Below, in pieces: positions 13,673 through 19,827 of a stretch of DNA of 25,800 bases (the stretch's first letter is position 1; the number at the start of each line of letters is the position of its first letter). The notes under the pieces were generated by a model that did not search any database, was not told the DNA's origin, and saw only the letters and a list, made by a program, of their open reading frames with translations. A program made the translations under genes and the position numbers. The stretch is from XYA12-FULL-58-9 sp001798605 (lineage in GTDB: Bacteria > Myxococcota > XYA12-FULL-58-9): the NCBI GenBank assembly GCA_036736205.1, contig DAINMX010000075.1, forward strand, positions 1-25,800, in the 5' to 3' direction.

Positions 13673-15742
13673 ATGGATCCACAACCAGAGATTCCGATCA
13701 CTTGGGCAATGAAGAAGGCCCGTTTTCCCCTCTGGGGCAAGCTCGCCTTGAGCACAGCAATTCCGATGGCTCTCGTCGCAATCGGTGTGACAGTGTTCTT
13801 CAACTCCCGTGCGGCATCGTCGGCTCGCGCTCTAGCCGTTGACCACGCCAAAACCCTCATTGCGCAGATGGCGCGCAAGTTCGGCAAAGGGATCAGTATT
13901 AACGACGACAAGGACCTCAGTGCCAACCTGCGGGCCCTGAGCGAAACGTCAGAGATCGATTACGCCGTTGTCAGAAGGGCCGATGGATCGACTCTCGTAG
14001 GTAGCGACGGACGTGACCCCAAGCTCAAGCTTGAAGCAGACCAGGAGATCATGACGCGCAAAGACGACGAGGTCCTGCATCTCGTTCATGCCGTGTCTTA
14101 TGAAGAAGTGCGCGTCGGCACCATCCACCTCGGGTTTGCATTGCGCACGCTCAACGAGGAGATCGCCGCCAACAATCGTGTTGCCCTTTTTGTTTCTCTT
14201 CTGGCCGCAGCAGTCGGTTTGGTCATTGGCCTGTTGATGGGAGGTGTCCTCGCTCGCCCCATCAGGCAGCTCGCCGACTATGCGACCCATGTGGTGGTTG
14301 CGGGTGATTTGACCCAACCGTTGAAGGTGCACTCCTCTGATGAAGTGGGCGTGTTGGCTGCGAGTTTGCGTCAAATGGTTGAGAGCCAACGACGGACTTT
14401 GTTGTCAGTCAAGAGCTCCGCAGACAACCTAACGAAGGTGAGCTCACAGCTCGCGACAATTGGCGATGCCGTCGCCGATGGTTCGACCACCATCAAGGCT
14501 CGTGTCGATGACACCTCCTCGGCCATGCGCAGCGTTGGCGAATCCCTCGGTGGATTGGAGAGCAGCGTCGAACGCCTTCAGATGGGTGCCAAGCGAACAT
14601 CGCGGGCGATAGGCGACATGGACCAGGAAAACCGCGGTGTCATCGCAAATGTGCGCGCCATGGCCAGCTCGGTGGAGGAGACATCCTCGGCAATCTCTGA
14701 GATGGCGTCCTCTGTAGGAGAGACGGCAAAAAATATCGATGACCTAAGCAAGACTCTGCAGAAGACTCTCGGTGCTACTGAACAGATCGAGAAGGCCATC
14801 AAAGAGGTGCGGGACAACGCCGCACATACGAAGGAGTTGTCCTCAAAAGCGGCCGAGAATGCACAGTCAGGTGGCGCGGCTCTCGCGCAGACACTGCGAG
14901 GAATCGAGAAGATTCGCGAGAGTTCGCAGGTGGTCGAACAAGCCATGCAAACCTTGGCCGGGAGTATCCAACACATTGGCGACGTCATCGGCGTGATTGA
15001 AGACGTCACCAAACAAACAAACCTATTGGCTCTCAATGCGGCGATCATCGCATCCCAGGCGGGCGAGCACGGTCGAGGATTTACCATTGTCGCGGACGAG
15101 ATCAAGAGTCTGGCGGACCGCACGCAATCCTCAACGCGACAGATCACTGGTCTGGTCACCACAATTCGCGAGGAGTCGAGCCACGCGCTCGATGCTGCGA
15201 CAACTGGCATGCGGAGCGTTGAGGACGGACTTGAGGTGGGTCGTCGCGCCGACAGTGCTTTCTCCGAAATTGTCGCGTCTGCCAACGAGAGCTCGCGGAT
15301 GGTCAGGACCATCGCAGCCGTCACCGAGCAGCAAACCCGTGCCGCCCAAGACGTGAGCAGTGCGGTCTTGCGAGTCACGAAGAACGCTGAGCAGATCAAG
15401 AGTGCAGCCATCGAACAGGCCAAGAGTGCCGAGCACATCGCCAGAAGCGCTGAACACATGCGCGGGTTGACGGCGAACGTCAGCAGCTCGACAGAGACCC
15501 AAGCCGCAAGCTCGACGCTCGCCGTGCAAGCCATTCGCAGTGTTAATGAGGCAGCAGCGTCCGTTCAACAGGCACAGAAGGCTCAAGGTCTTGAAACCGA
15601 GCGCGCCTTGGCCGCCGCGAGCGGCATCAAGAATGTTGGTCAGGAGCAAGAGGAGTCGGTGCAGAAACTCGAGTCGGTCATTGAAGATGTCAAGAGTGAG
15701 GTGCACGAATTCCAGGAAGAGCTGAAACGATTCCGAATCTGA
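13673..15742 (+). CDS. Methyl-accepting chemotaxis-type transducer
   Basis: This 689-residue protein has the layout of a membrane chemoreceptor: TM1 at about 22-44, an extracytoplasmic sensor of about 120 residues (45-165) resembling a small Cache-like domain, TM2 at about 167-190, a HAMP domain at about 190-245 (RPIRQLADYATHVVVAGDLT) and a long coiled-coil signalling domain to the end. The highly conserved hairpin tip is at about 446-470 (QTNLLALNAAIIASQAGEHG, then RGF and VADEIKSLADRT). The residues after NAAI are IAS where many receptors have EAA. There is no C-terminal receptor-tethering pentapeptide. No che genes are in the window, so its pathway partners are encoded elsewhere. ATG 13673 is used. 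An ATG 12 codons later lacks a ribosome binding site. Confidence 0.9.
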   Translation: MDPQPEIPITWAMKKARFPLWGKLALSTAIPMALVAIGVTVFFNSRAASSARALAVDHAKTLIAQMARKFGKGISINDDKDLSANLRALSETSEIDYAVVRRADGSTLVGSDGRDPKLKLEADQEIMTRKDDEVLHLVHAVSYEEVRVGTIHLGFALRTLNEEIAANNRVALFVSLLAAAVGLVIGLLMGGVLARPIRQLADYATHVVVAGDLTQPLKVHSSDEVGVLAASLRQMVESQRRTLLSVKSSADNLTKVSSQLATIGDAVADGSTTIKARVDDTSSAMRSVGESLGGLESSVERLQMGAKRTSRAIGDMDQENRGVIANVRAMASSVEETSSAISEMASSVGETAKNIDDLSKTLQKTLGATEQIEKAIKEVRDNAAHTKELSSKAAENAQSGGAALAQTLRGIEKIRESSQVVEQAMQTLAGSIQHIGDVIGVIEDVTKQTNLLALNAAIIASQAGEHGRGFTIVADEIKSLADRTQSSTRQITGLVTTIREESSHALDAATTGMRSVEDGLEVGRRADSAFSEIVASANESSRMVRTIAAVTEQQTRAAQDVSSAVLRVTKNAEQIKSAAIEQAKSAEHIARSAEHMRGLTANVSSSTETQAASSTLAVQAIRSVNEAAASVQQAQKAQGLETERALAAASGIKNVGQEQEESVQKLESVIEDVKSEVHEFQEELKRFRI

Positions 15743-15787
15743 GGTTCGCCGAAATCGAGGGGATCGGCCCGACGCGGTCCCAAGGTA

Positions 15788-15824
15788 CACCTGGCAGGTG
15801 GACATAGGACAAACACCTGGGGTG
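15788..15824. promoter_or_regulatory. Two CACCTGG palindromes before the RGG-repeat gene
   Basis: CACCTG-G-CAGGTG (15788-15800) is a perfect 13-base inverted repeat. A second site, CACC-TGG-GGTG (15814-15824), begins with the same CACCTGG 26 bases further on. Both lie in the 139-base gap between the transducer gene and the RGG-repeat gene, within 100 bases of its start. Tandem palindromes at this spacing suggest binding by a dimeric regulator, which is not identified. Confidence 0.35.
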
Positions 15825-15881
15825 AAAAACCCGTGATCTATTTCTGTCCAACGACAGGCCAATCGTGATAGGCGGCGACCC

Positions 15882-16766
15882 ATGAAAACCGTAACCCAGT
15901 TCAATTCTATCGTTCTCAAGACCGCCAAACAGCACCTGTCGCAGCACGCGCCCAAGAAGGACGCCGACAAGAGTGCAAAACCAGCCGCAGAGCCGACTCC
16001 CATGGCCGACGCGGCATCGTCAGATGATGCGACTCCCGCAGATGCCGCCGCACAGGCATCGCCCGCAGACGACGCGGCATCGGTCTCTGATTCTGATGAA
16101 GTTGCCGACGAGGCAGCGGCATCAGACGGCCCGTCCGCCGATGCGGCCGTCCTGATGGAGCAGATGCACATCGACGACAAGCGCGCGGCGCGACTCGTTG
16201 ATGCGTTGGGTCTCGTCAGCAAAACCATCGATCGAGTGCGCCAAGTAACGGTCGTTGAGATCGAAGGAGCACCGGCGCGGGCCACCAAGGTCGGCGAGTT
16301 TGCCTATCTTGTCGACATGGTACCGAGTGCGGGCGGCAACAGAGATCGCGAGAGTGGTCGTGGCGGTGGCCGCGGCGGCAAACCACGCGGCCGCGGCGGG
16401 CCCGGCGGTGGCCGGGGAAGGTCTGATGGAGCAAACAAAGAAGCGAACCCCGAGGATCTGACCGGTCCGTTCAGCATGGAGGCCGCAGCAGCCGACCGCA
16501 AAAAGGCAGAGATGGCCGAGCGCGGGCGCGCTGGCGGACCGGGCGGCAGAGGTCGTAGACCAGGTCGCGGCGGACCCCGTGGACCCGGCGGCAATGGACC
16601 CCGTGGGCCCGGCGGCGGTGGTCCCCGTGGACCTGGTGGCGGTGGTCCCCGCGGCAGTGGACCCCGTGGACCCGGTGGCGGTGGACCCCGTGGACCCGGT
16701 GGCGGCGGTGGACCCCGTGGACCCGGTGGTGGCGGTGGCCATGGCCCGGCTGGTGGTGGCAACTGA
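15882..16766 (+). CDS. Disordered protein with RGG and GPRGPGGG repeats
   Basis: This 294-residue protein has three parts. Residues 1-35 are basic, and about 36-85 form an Ala/Asp/Ser-rich acidic stretch. About 88-150 is the only folded-looking region (IDDKRAARLVDALGLVSKTI, then VRQVTVVEIEG and VGEFAYLVDMVP). From about 150 to the end it is Gly/Arg-rich: first RGG-type motifs (GRGGGRGGKPRGRGGPGGG), then a charged helix, then about seven tandem copies of a GPRGPGGG unit. RGG tracts are known from RNA-binding and condensate-forming proteins, so an RNA-related role is possible but not shown. I do not recognise the central domain. AGGCGG about eight bases before the ATG supports the start. A strong hairpin follows the stop codon. 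Confidence 0.8.
   Translation: MKTVTQFNSIVLKTAKQHLSQHAPKKDADKSAKPAAEPTPMADAASSDDATPADAAAQASPADDAASVSDSDEVADEAAASDGPSADAAVLMEQMHIDDKRAARLVDALGLVSKTIDRVRQVTVVEIEGAPARATKVGEFAYLVDMVPSAGGNRDRESGRGGGRGGKPRGRGGPGGGRGRSDGANKEANPEDLTGPFSMEAAAADRKKAEMAERGRAGGPGGRGRRPGRGGPRGPGGNGPRGPGGGGPRGPGGGGPRGSGPRGPGGGGPRGPGGGGGPRGPGGGGGHGPAGGGN
16572..16740 (+). repeat. In-frame tandem repeat, 24-27-base units (GPRGPGGG)
   Basis: About seven imperfect copies of a unit like GGACCCCGTGGACCCGGTGG plus a few GGC/GGT codons. Unit length varies in whole glycine codons, so every copy stays in frame. The variation is what slippage or recombination at a coding minisatellite would produce, and copy number may differ between strains. 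Confidence 0.85.
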
Positions 16767-16776
16767 GAGGTCGTCG

Positions 16777-16807
16777 CCCCGCCACACAACAGCGCTTTGT
16801 GGCGGGG
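16777..16807. terminator. Strong hairpin between convergent genes
   Basis: CCCCGCCACA (16777-16786) pairs perfectly with TGTGGCGGGG (16798-16807) across an 11-base loop. It lies 11 bases after the stop of the RGG-repeat gene and 49 bases beyond the end of the convergent flavin reductase gene, the position of a shared transcription terminator. There is no T-run on either side, so it may act as a mRNA-stabilising or factor-assisted terminator. Confidence 0.55.
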
Positions 16808-16855
16808 AACCGTTCGCAGGCGAGCGTTGTTGTGGTGTACAGGGCGTGCGCGTGA

Positions 16856-17539
16856 TTACGTATTGGGCTTGAGGCCCTTGCCTATTGAGAAAGCTCTTCC
16901 GAGCTTCTCGCCCACGGCGAAGTAGTGATTGCTACCAAAGCCGCCGTAGAGAATCGCCTGGGTCTTCTCGATGTCCGGCAGTCCCTTGTCACCGAGAACG
17001 TCGGCATCGGCGACGATGCCGAGGATCTCCCCGACGAAGAGCGTATGCAGACCGAGGCAATGATGCTGCAACAGCCGGCACTCCAAGGTGAAGGGCAACT
17101 CAGCGGCAATCGGAGCTTGCACTTTCTCACTTCTGACCGAGGTGAGTCCAGTGTCCGCAAACTTGTCGCGGTCGCGACCCGAGACGATGCCAACGTAGTC
17201 GGCGATCTCAACGTGCTCCCGCGATGGGATGCCCACGGAAAATGCCCGGCTGTGCAAGATGTTGTGGTAGGTGAGCGTCGCCTCACGCAAAGAGATCGCC
17301 ACACAGGGGGGCTTGCTGCAACAGATACCCCCCCACGCAGCGTTCATGAGATTCGCTTTGCCGTCCACACCGTAGGTGCCGACGAGCAGAACGGGATGCG
17401 GATGCAAGACGGTGGCAGGTTCGAGGGCAACTCTTGTCATGGTGACAATCCATATAGACCAGTCGCCATCCATGACAGTAGGGGTATTGCCAAGAAACAC
17501 ACGCCGCTCCAACGCTCGTTCTTGTGAGAAGGAAAGCAA
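16856..17539 (-). CDS. Flavin reductase family protein
   Basis: The family binds FMN in a split-barrel fold and includes flavin reductases and flavoredoxin-like proteins. The region VLHPHPVLLVGTYGVDGKAN followed by LMNAAWGG is the typical N-terminal strand pair and FMN-contact segment. It is followed by PPCVAISLREATLTYHNIL, then FSVGIPSREHVEIADYVG, the SGRDRDKF segment and late LFVGEILGI. All are hallmarks of the flavin_reductase-like domain. The frame opens at 17539 (227 residues), but the domain starts at about residue 34, and ATG 17440 (MTRVALEPATVLHPHP, 194 residues) gives the usual family length, so the true start may be there. No clear ribosome binding site decides. Divergent from the toxin-antitoxin pair. 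The electron donor or partner is not evident. Confidence 0.85.
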   Translation of the reverse strand: MLSFSQERALERRVFLGNTPTVMDGDWSIWIVTMTRVALEPATVLHPHPVLLVGTYGVDGKANLMNAAWGGICCSKPPCVAISLREATLTYHNILHSRAFSVGIPSREHVEIADYVGIVSGRDRDKFADTGLTSVRSEKVQAPIAAELPFTLECRLLQHHCLGLHTLFVGEILGIVADADVLGDKGLPDIEKTQAILYGGFGSNHYFAVGEKLGRAFSIGKGLKPNT

Positions 17540-17553
17540 GTCACAGTCGTCTC

Positions 17554-17570
17554 GTAGTCTTATTGACTAC
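17554..17570. promoter_or_regulatory. Inverted repeat GTAGTC-TTATT-GACTAC, likely operator
   Basis: A perfect six-base inverted repeat around a five-base AT spacer ends three bases before the toxin ATG at 17574. Its position immediately upstream of a toxin-antitoxin operon suggests the binding site for autorepression by the antitoxin or the complex. It could also affect the divergent flavin reductase gene. Confidence 0.45.
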
Positions 17571-17573
17571 AAA

Positions 17574-17906
17574 ATGGATGACGGTTACATTGAAGCAGTG
17601 AAGGTCACCGGCATCGAATGGGACGCTGCCAACCGGCGGCACTTCGCCGAGCGCCACCGGTGCCGGCGGCAGGAGGTCGATGATGTGCTTTCCGGCCGCT
17701 GCCCTCCCTCGCGTATCGTCGAGCAGCGGAGAAGACCGGGCGACGAGCGGCGCTTGCTCATCTACGGTCGGACCTGCCGCGGGCGATACCTGGTGATCGT
17801 GGCGGCACCGCGCCCGGACGGGATCCTGAGTCCGATCACCGGCTGGCCGTTCTCGGATCGAGACCTCGAGTGGTACCTGCGTTGGCAGAGGAGCTTGCGA
17901 CGATGA
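17574..17906 (+). CDS. BrnT-like toxin
   Basis: This 110-residue protein follows the layout of BrnT-type RNase toxins: an early strand with EWD and a following Asn and His (VTGIEWDAANRRHFAERHRC), a helix with EVDDVL, a strand pair with LLIYGRTCRGRYLVIVAAP, and a closing PITGWPFSDRDLEWY where family members have a PITARDMTxxER-like end. The ITARDM segment is changed to ITGWPF. ATG 17574 is preferred since the domain starts ten residues later. The frame is open upstream but runs antisense to the flavin reductase. No ribosome binding site is visible, so it may be read from a very short leader. The stop overlaps the antitoxin ATG (ATGA), and the toxin-first order matches BrnTA. Base composition is clearly more GC-rich than its surroundings, suggesting transfer. 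Confidence 0.68.
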   Translation: MDDGYIEAVKVTGIEWDAANRRHFAERHRCRRQEVDDVLSGRCPPSRIVEQRRRPGDERRLLIYGRTCRGRYLVIVAAPRPDGILSPITGWPFSDRDLEWYLRWQRSLRR

Positions 17907-18199
17907 CGAAACGACAAACGAAGAAGAAGCTGTGGCCCTGGAAGAAACCGCTGCCGAGCTTCGCCACCGAGGCCGAGGAGATCGAGTTCTGGCACGAGCA
18001 CGAGATCGATCCACCGCCCGACGACGTGGGCGAGGAACTCGTCTACGAGCCGCAGGCGACTCGACATCCGCGAGCGCACGTCTATCGCGTTCGCCTCGAT
18101 GACGAGGAGATGGCCGCGCTGCAACGTCTCGCAAAACGGCGTGGCGTGCCGGGCTCCGTCATCATCCGTGAACTGATCCGCGAGAAGAAGGCATCCTGA
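17903..18199 (+). CDS. CopG/BrnA-like ribbon-helix-helix antitoxin
   Basis: This 98-residue protein is the likely partner of the upstream toxin. The N-terminus is very basic (MTKRQTKKKLWPWKK). Then comes the segment LPSFATEAEEIEFWHEHEID, common at the toxin-binding N-terminus of BrnA/CopG antitoxins. The C-terminal 40 residues form the DNA-binding ribbon-helix-helix: VYRVRLDDEEMAALQRLAKR, then GVPGSVIIRELIREKK. ATG 17903 overlaps the toxin stop codon, so the two are translationally coupled. The frame continues upstream to 17870, but that would only duplicate toxin-coding DNA. High GC as in the toxin gene. It probably represses the operon at the inverted repeat before the toxin start. Confidence 0.8.
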   Translation: MTKRQTKKKLWPWKKPLPSFATEAEEIEFWHEHEIDPPPDDVGEELVYEPQATRHPRAHVYRVRLDDEEMAALQRLAKRRGVPGSVIIRELIREKKAS

Positions 18200-18305
18200 T
18201 CGGGACAGGTGGTGCGCGGAGACATTCTTGCCAGCATGGCCTCACATCTCTATTCCAGAGCGAAACACAGCTTTCGCGGTGCCGCGGCCGAGCTGTCTCG
18301 CCTCT

Positions 18306-18590
18306 TCAATGTCTTGCGCACCAGGTCTGGAAGTCGTCGGGCTGTTGGCCTTGCTGAATGCGCATGCGTCGATAGCGGAAGTAGTCGATCCACAATCCGT
18401 GCTCGCGGATGTGGGTGGCCACATAGTCCTTGAGGGCCACCGGCGGGTAAGCCGCCTCGCGGGCCGCCTTTTGGTAGTGCTCGTAGGCGATCCAGTCCGT
18501 GCGCGACACGCCGAGCTTCAACCACGGATGCGGATCAACCATCTCCGCGGTTGGCGCCGCTCGTTTCTTTTCCCCCAACACAGTGAGCAT
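18306..18590 (-). CDS. Small hypothetical protein
   Basis: A 94-residue ORF (or 78 residues from the inner ATG at 18542, MVDPHPWLKLGVSRTDW). It is rich in aromatic and basic residues: DWIAYEHYQKAAREAAYPPV, then KDYVATHIREHGLWIDYFRY and RRMRIQQGQQ. Codons favour G or C at the third position, which supports real coding. No domain, signal or membrane segment is recognised. It lies between the BrnT-like pair and pdxA in a patch of orphan small ORFs. It could be a full small protein or the remains of a larger one. Confidence 0.45.
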   Translation of the reverse strand: MLTVLGEKKRAAPTAEMVDPHPWLKLGVSRTDWIAYEHYQKAAREAAYPPVALKDYVATHIREHGLWIDYFRYRRMRIQQGQQPDDFQTWCARH

Positions 18591-18744
18591 GGATTACGCC
18601 GGCCAGAAGGCATCGTGTCAAGCGGTCCCCCGAGGCCCCCACGTCGCCGATGTGGTGTGCGGTGGGGGGCAGGTCAGCGGCAACTTCGCCTCCGACTGCT
18701 CGAACGTGAGCTACAACGGCATCGCCTTCAACAAATCCAACTGA
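18590..18744 (+). pseudogene. Short Cys-containing ORF, possible gene remnant
   Basis: A 51-codon ORF from ATG 18590 encodes a peptide with three cysteines and a Gly/Asn-rich C-terminus (VVCGGGQVSGNFASDCSNVS, then YNGIAFNKSN). That composition is typical of the tail of a secreted protein rather than of an entire small protein. No signal peptide, start context or homologue is visible. It shares its first bases with the start of the opposite-strand ORF ending at 18306. Treated as a possible 3' remnant. Confidence 0.25.
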
Positions 18745-18752
18745 CAGGGTTG

Positions 18753-18775
18753 GTCGCGGCCGGCCCGACTGTTTT
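18753..18775 (+). terminator. Weak hairpin with T-run upstream of pdxA
   Basis: GTCG (18753-18756) and CGAC (18766-18769) enclose a GGCCGGCC-type core, followed directly by TGTTTT. It sits after the small plus-strand ORF that ends at 18744 and could terminate transcription from the accessory patch before pdxA. The stem is short. Confidence 0.3.
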
Positions 18776-18850
18776 AGAACCGCTATGGCGGGACGGTTTT
18801 CCGGTCCCAGACGTGCGTCCTGGCGGCGCACCTGGTATTTTGCGCAGCCT

Positions 18851-19771
18851 ATGACCGAAACGATTGTTCGTGTTGCCGTGACGCTCGGTGACCCCGCTGG
18901 TATCGGCCCCGAAGTGACCGAGGCCGCTGTGCGTGCTCTCGACCGCGAAGGCATCGAGATTCATCTCTACGGCCCTAGCGAAATCACCAACAGCATGTCA
19001 CACCGGGTTGGTGCCCAAGCGCACCCACAAGTCCATTTCAATGGACCACGGGGTGAGCCGAGCGCAGCGAGTGGCAAAGCGGCACTCGCTGCTTTGTACG
19101 CGGCCATTGAGGATGCCAAGGTTGGCGGCGTCGATGCCTTGGTGACCGCACCGCTCTCGAAGGAAGCACTGGCGATGGCGGGCTGCAAAGACCGCGGCCA
19201 TACATGGATCTTGGCCCGAGAGCTCGGCGACGGTCCTGTGGCCATGGCCTTTCTTGGAGATAGACTCCGGGTCGTCCTTGCCACCGATCACATTCCGCTC
19301 AGACAGGTCCTCGACGATACATCGCCTGAACGGATCCTCGAGGTTGCACAGCTCTTGAGCCGTGCCATTTCCAATTGGACAAACAATCGGCCGCGTTTGG
19401 CGCTCGCGGCCCTCAATCCCCATGCTGGTGAGGCGGGATTGATGGGTACAGAAGAACGAGAGCTGCTACAACCAGCCATTGATGCGGCAAAAAGCAGGAA
19501 CATCGATCTGCAAGGACCCTTTCCCGCCGACACCTTGTTTCGCCGTGCACTCGACGGCGAGTTTGACGGCGTCGTGGCGCTGTATCACGACCAGGCACTG
19601 ATCCCCGTCAAGCTTCTCGGCCTTGGCGCGAGCGTCAACGTCACCTTGGGTCTGCGGGTGCCACGCACTTCGCCGGATCACGGCACCGCATACGACCGCG
19701 TTGCTCGTGACGATATCAACGCCGCCGGAATGCTCGCGGCTCTACGCATGGCGATTCGACTTGCCCGTTGA
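18851..19771 (+). CDS. pdxA: 4-hydroxythreonine-4-phosphate dehydrogenase
   Basis: PdxA oxidises 4-phosphohydroxy-L-threonine with NAD in the DXP-dependent pathway to pyridoxal phosphate. The 306-residue product from ATG 18851 begins MTETIVRVAVTLGDPAGIGP, with the family's GDPAGIGPE motif. Other hallmarks are the metal-ligand histidines in RGHTW, NPHAGEAG and YHDQALIPVK, the PADTLF segment and the C-terminal RTSPDHGTA. Most homologues read GHTE at the first histidine; here it is GHTW. Length is at the short end for the family. The frame extends upstream to 18785, but that adds only an unlikely basic tail. The leader contains a small hairpin (18790-18808). The 3' end is followed by a partial duplication. 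Confidence 0.93.
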   Translation: MTETIVRVAVTLGDPAGIGPEVTEAAVRALDREGIEIHLYGPSEITNSMSHRVGAQAHPQVHFNGPRGEPSAASGKAALAALYAAIEDAKVGGVDALVTAPLSKEALAMAGCKDRGHTWILARELGDGPVAMAFLGDRLRVVLATDHIPLRQVLDDTSPERILEVAQLLSRAISNWTNNRPRLALAALNPHAGEAGLMGTEERELLQPAIDAAKSRNIDLQGPFPADTLFRRALDGEFDGVVALYHDQALIPVKLLGLGASVNVTLGLRVPRTSPDHGTAYDRVARDDINAAGMLAALRMAIRLAR

Positions 19772-19800
19772 TGGGTCGGGTGATTCCACTTGCCCGTTGA
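19753..19800 (+). repeat. Direct repeat of the pdxA 3' end
   Basis: GATTCGACTTGCCCGTTGA at 19753-19771, which holds the last codons and stop of pdxA, recurs at 19782-19800 with a single G-to-C change, offset by 29 bases. This looks like a recent short duplication that leaves the reading frame intact. Confidence 0.8.
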
Positions 19801-19827
19801 GGCGTTCGGTTATGCTCGATGGCGGCG

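Noticed and set aside
14578..16288. Long minus-strand ORFs opposite the transducer and RGG-repeat genes
   Set aside because: Repetitive Ser/Ala/Cys composition with no family signature; the plus-strand genes have strong domain evidence.
16572..16740. Possible CRISPR array in the repeated GC-rich block
   Set aside because: Units are directly adjacent with no spacers and encode an in-frame protein repeat.
16304..16789. Pro-rich minus-strand ORF over the Gly-rich repeat
   Set aside because: It is the complement of the GPRGPGGG repeat and is open only because of the repeat's composition.
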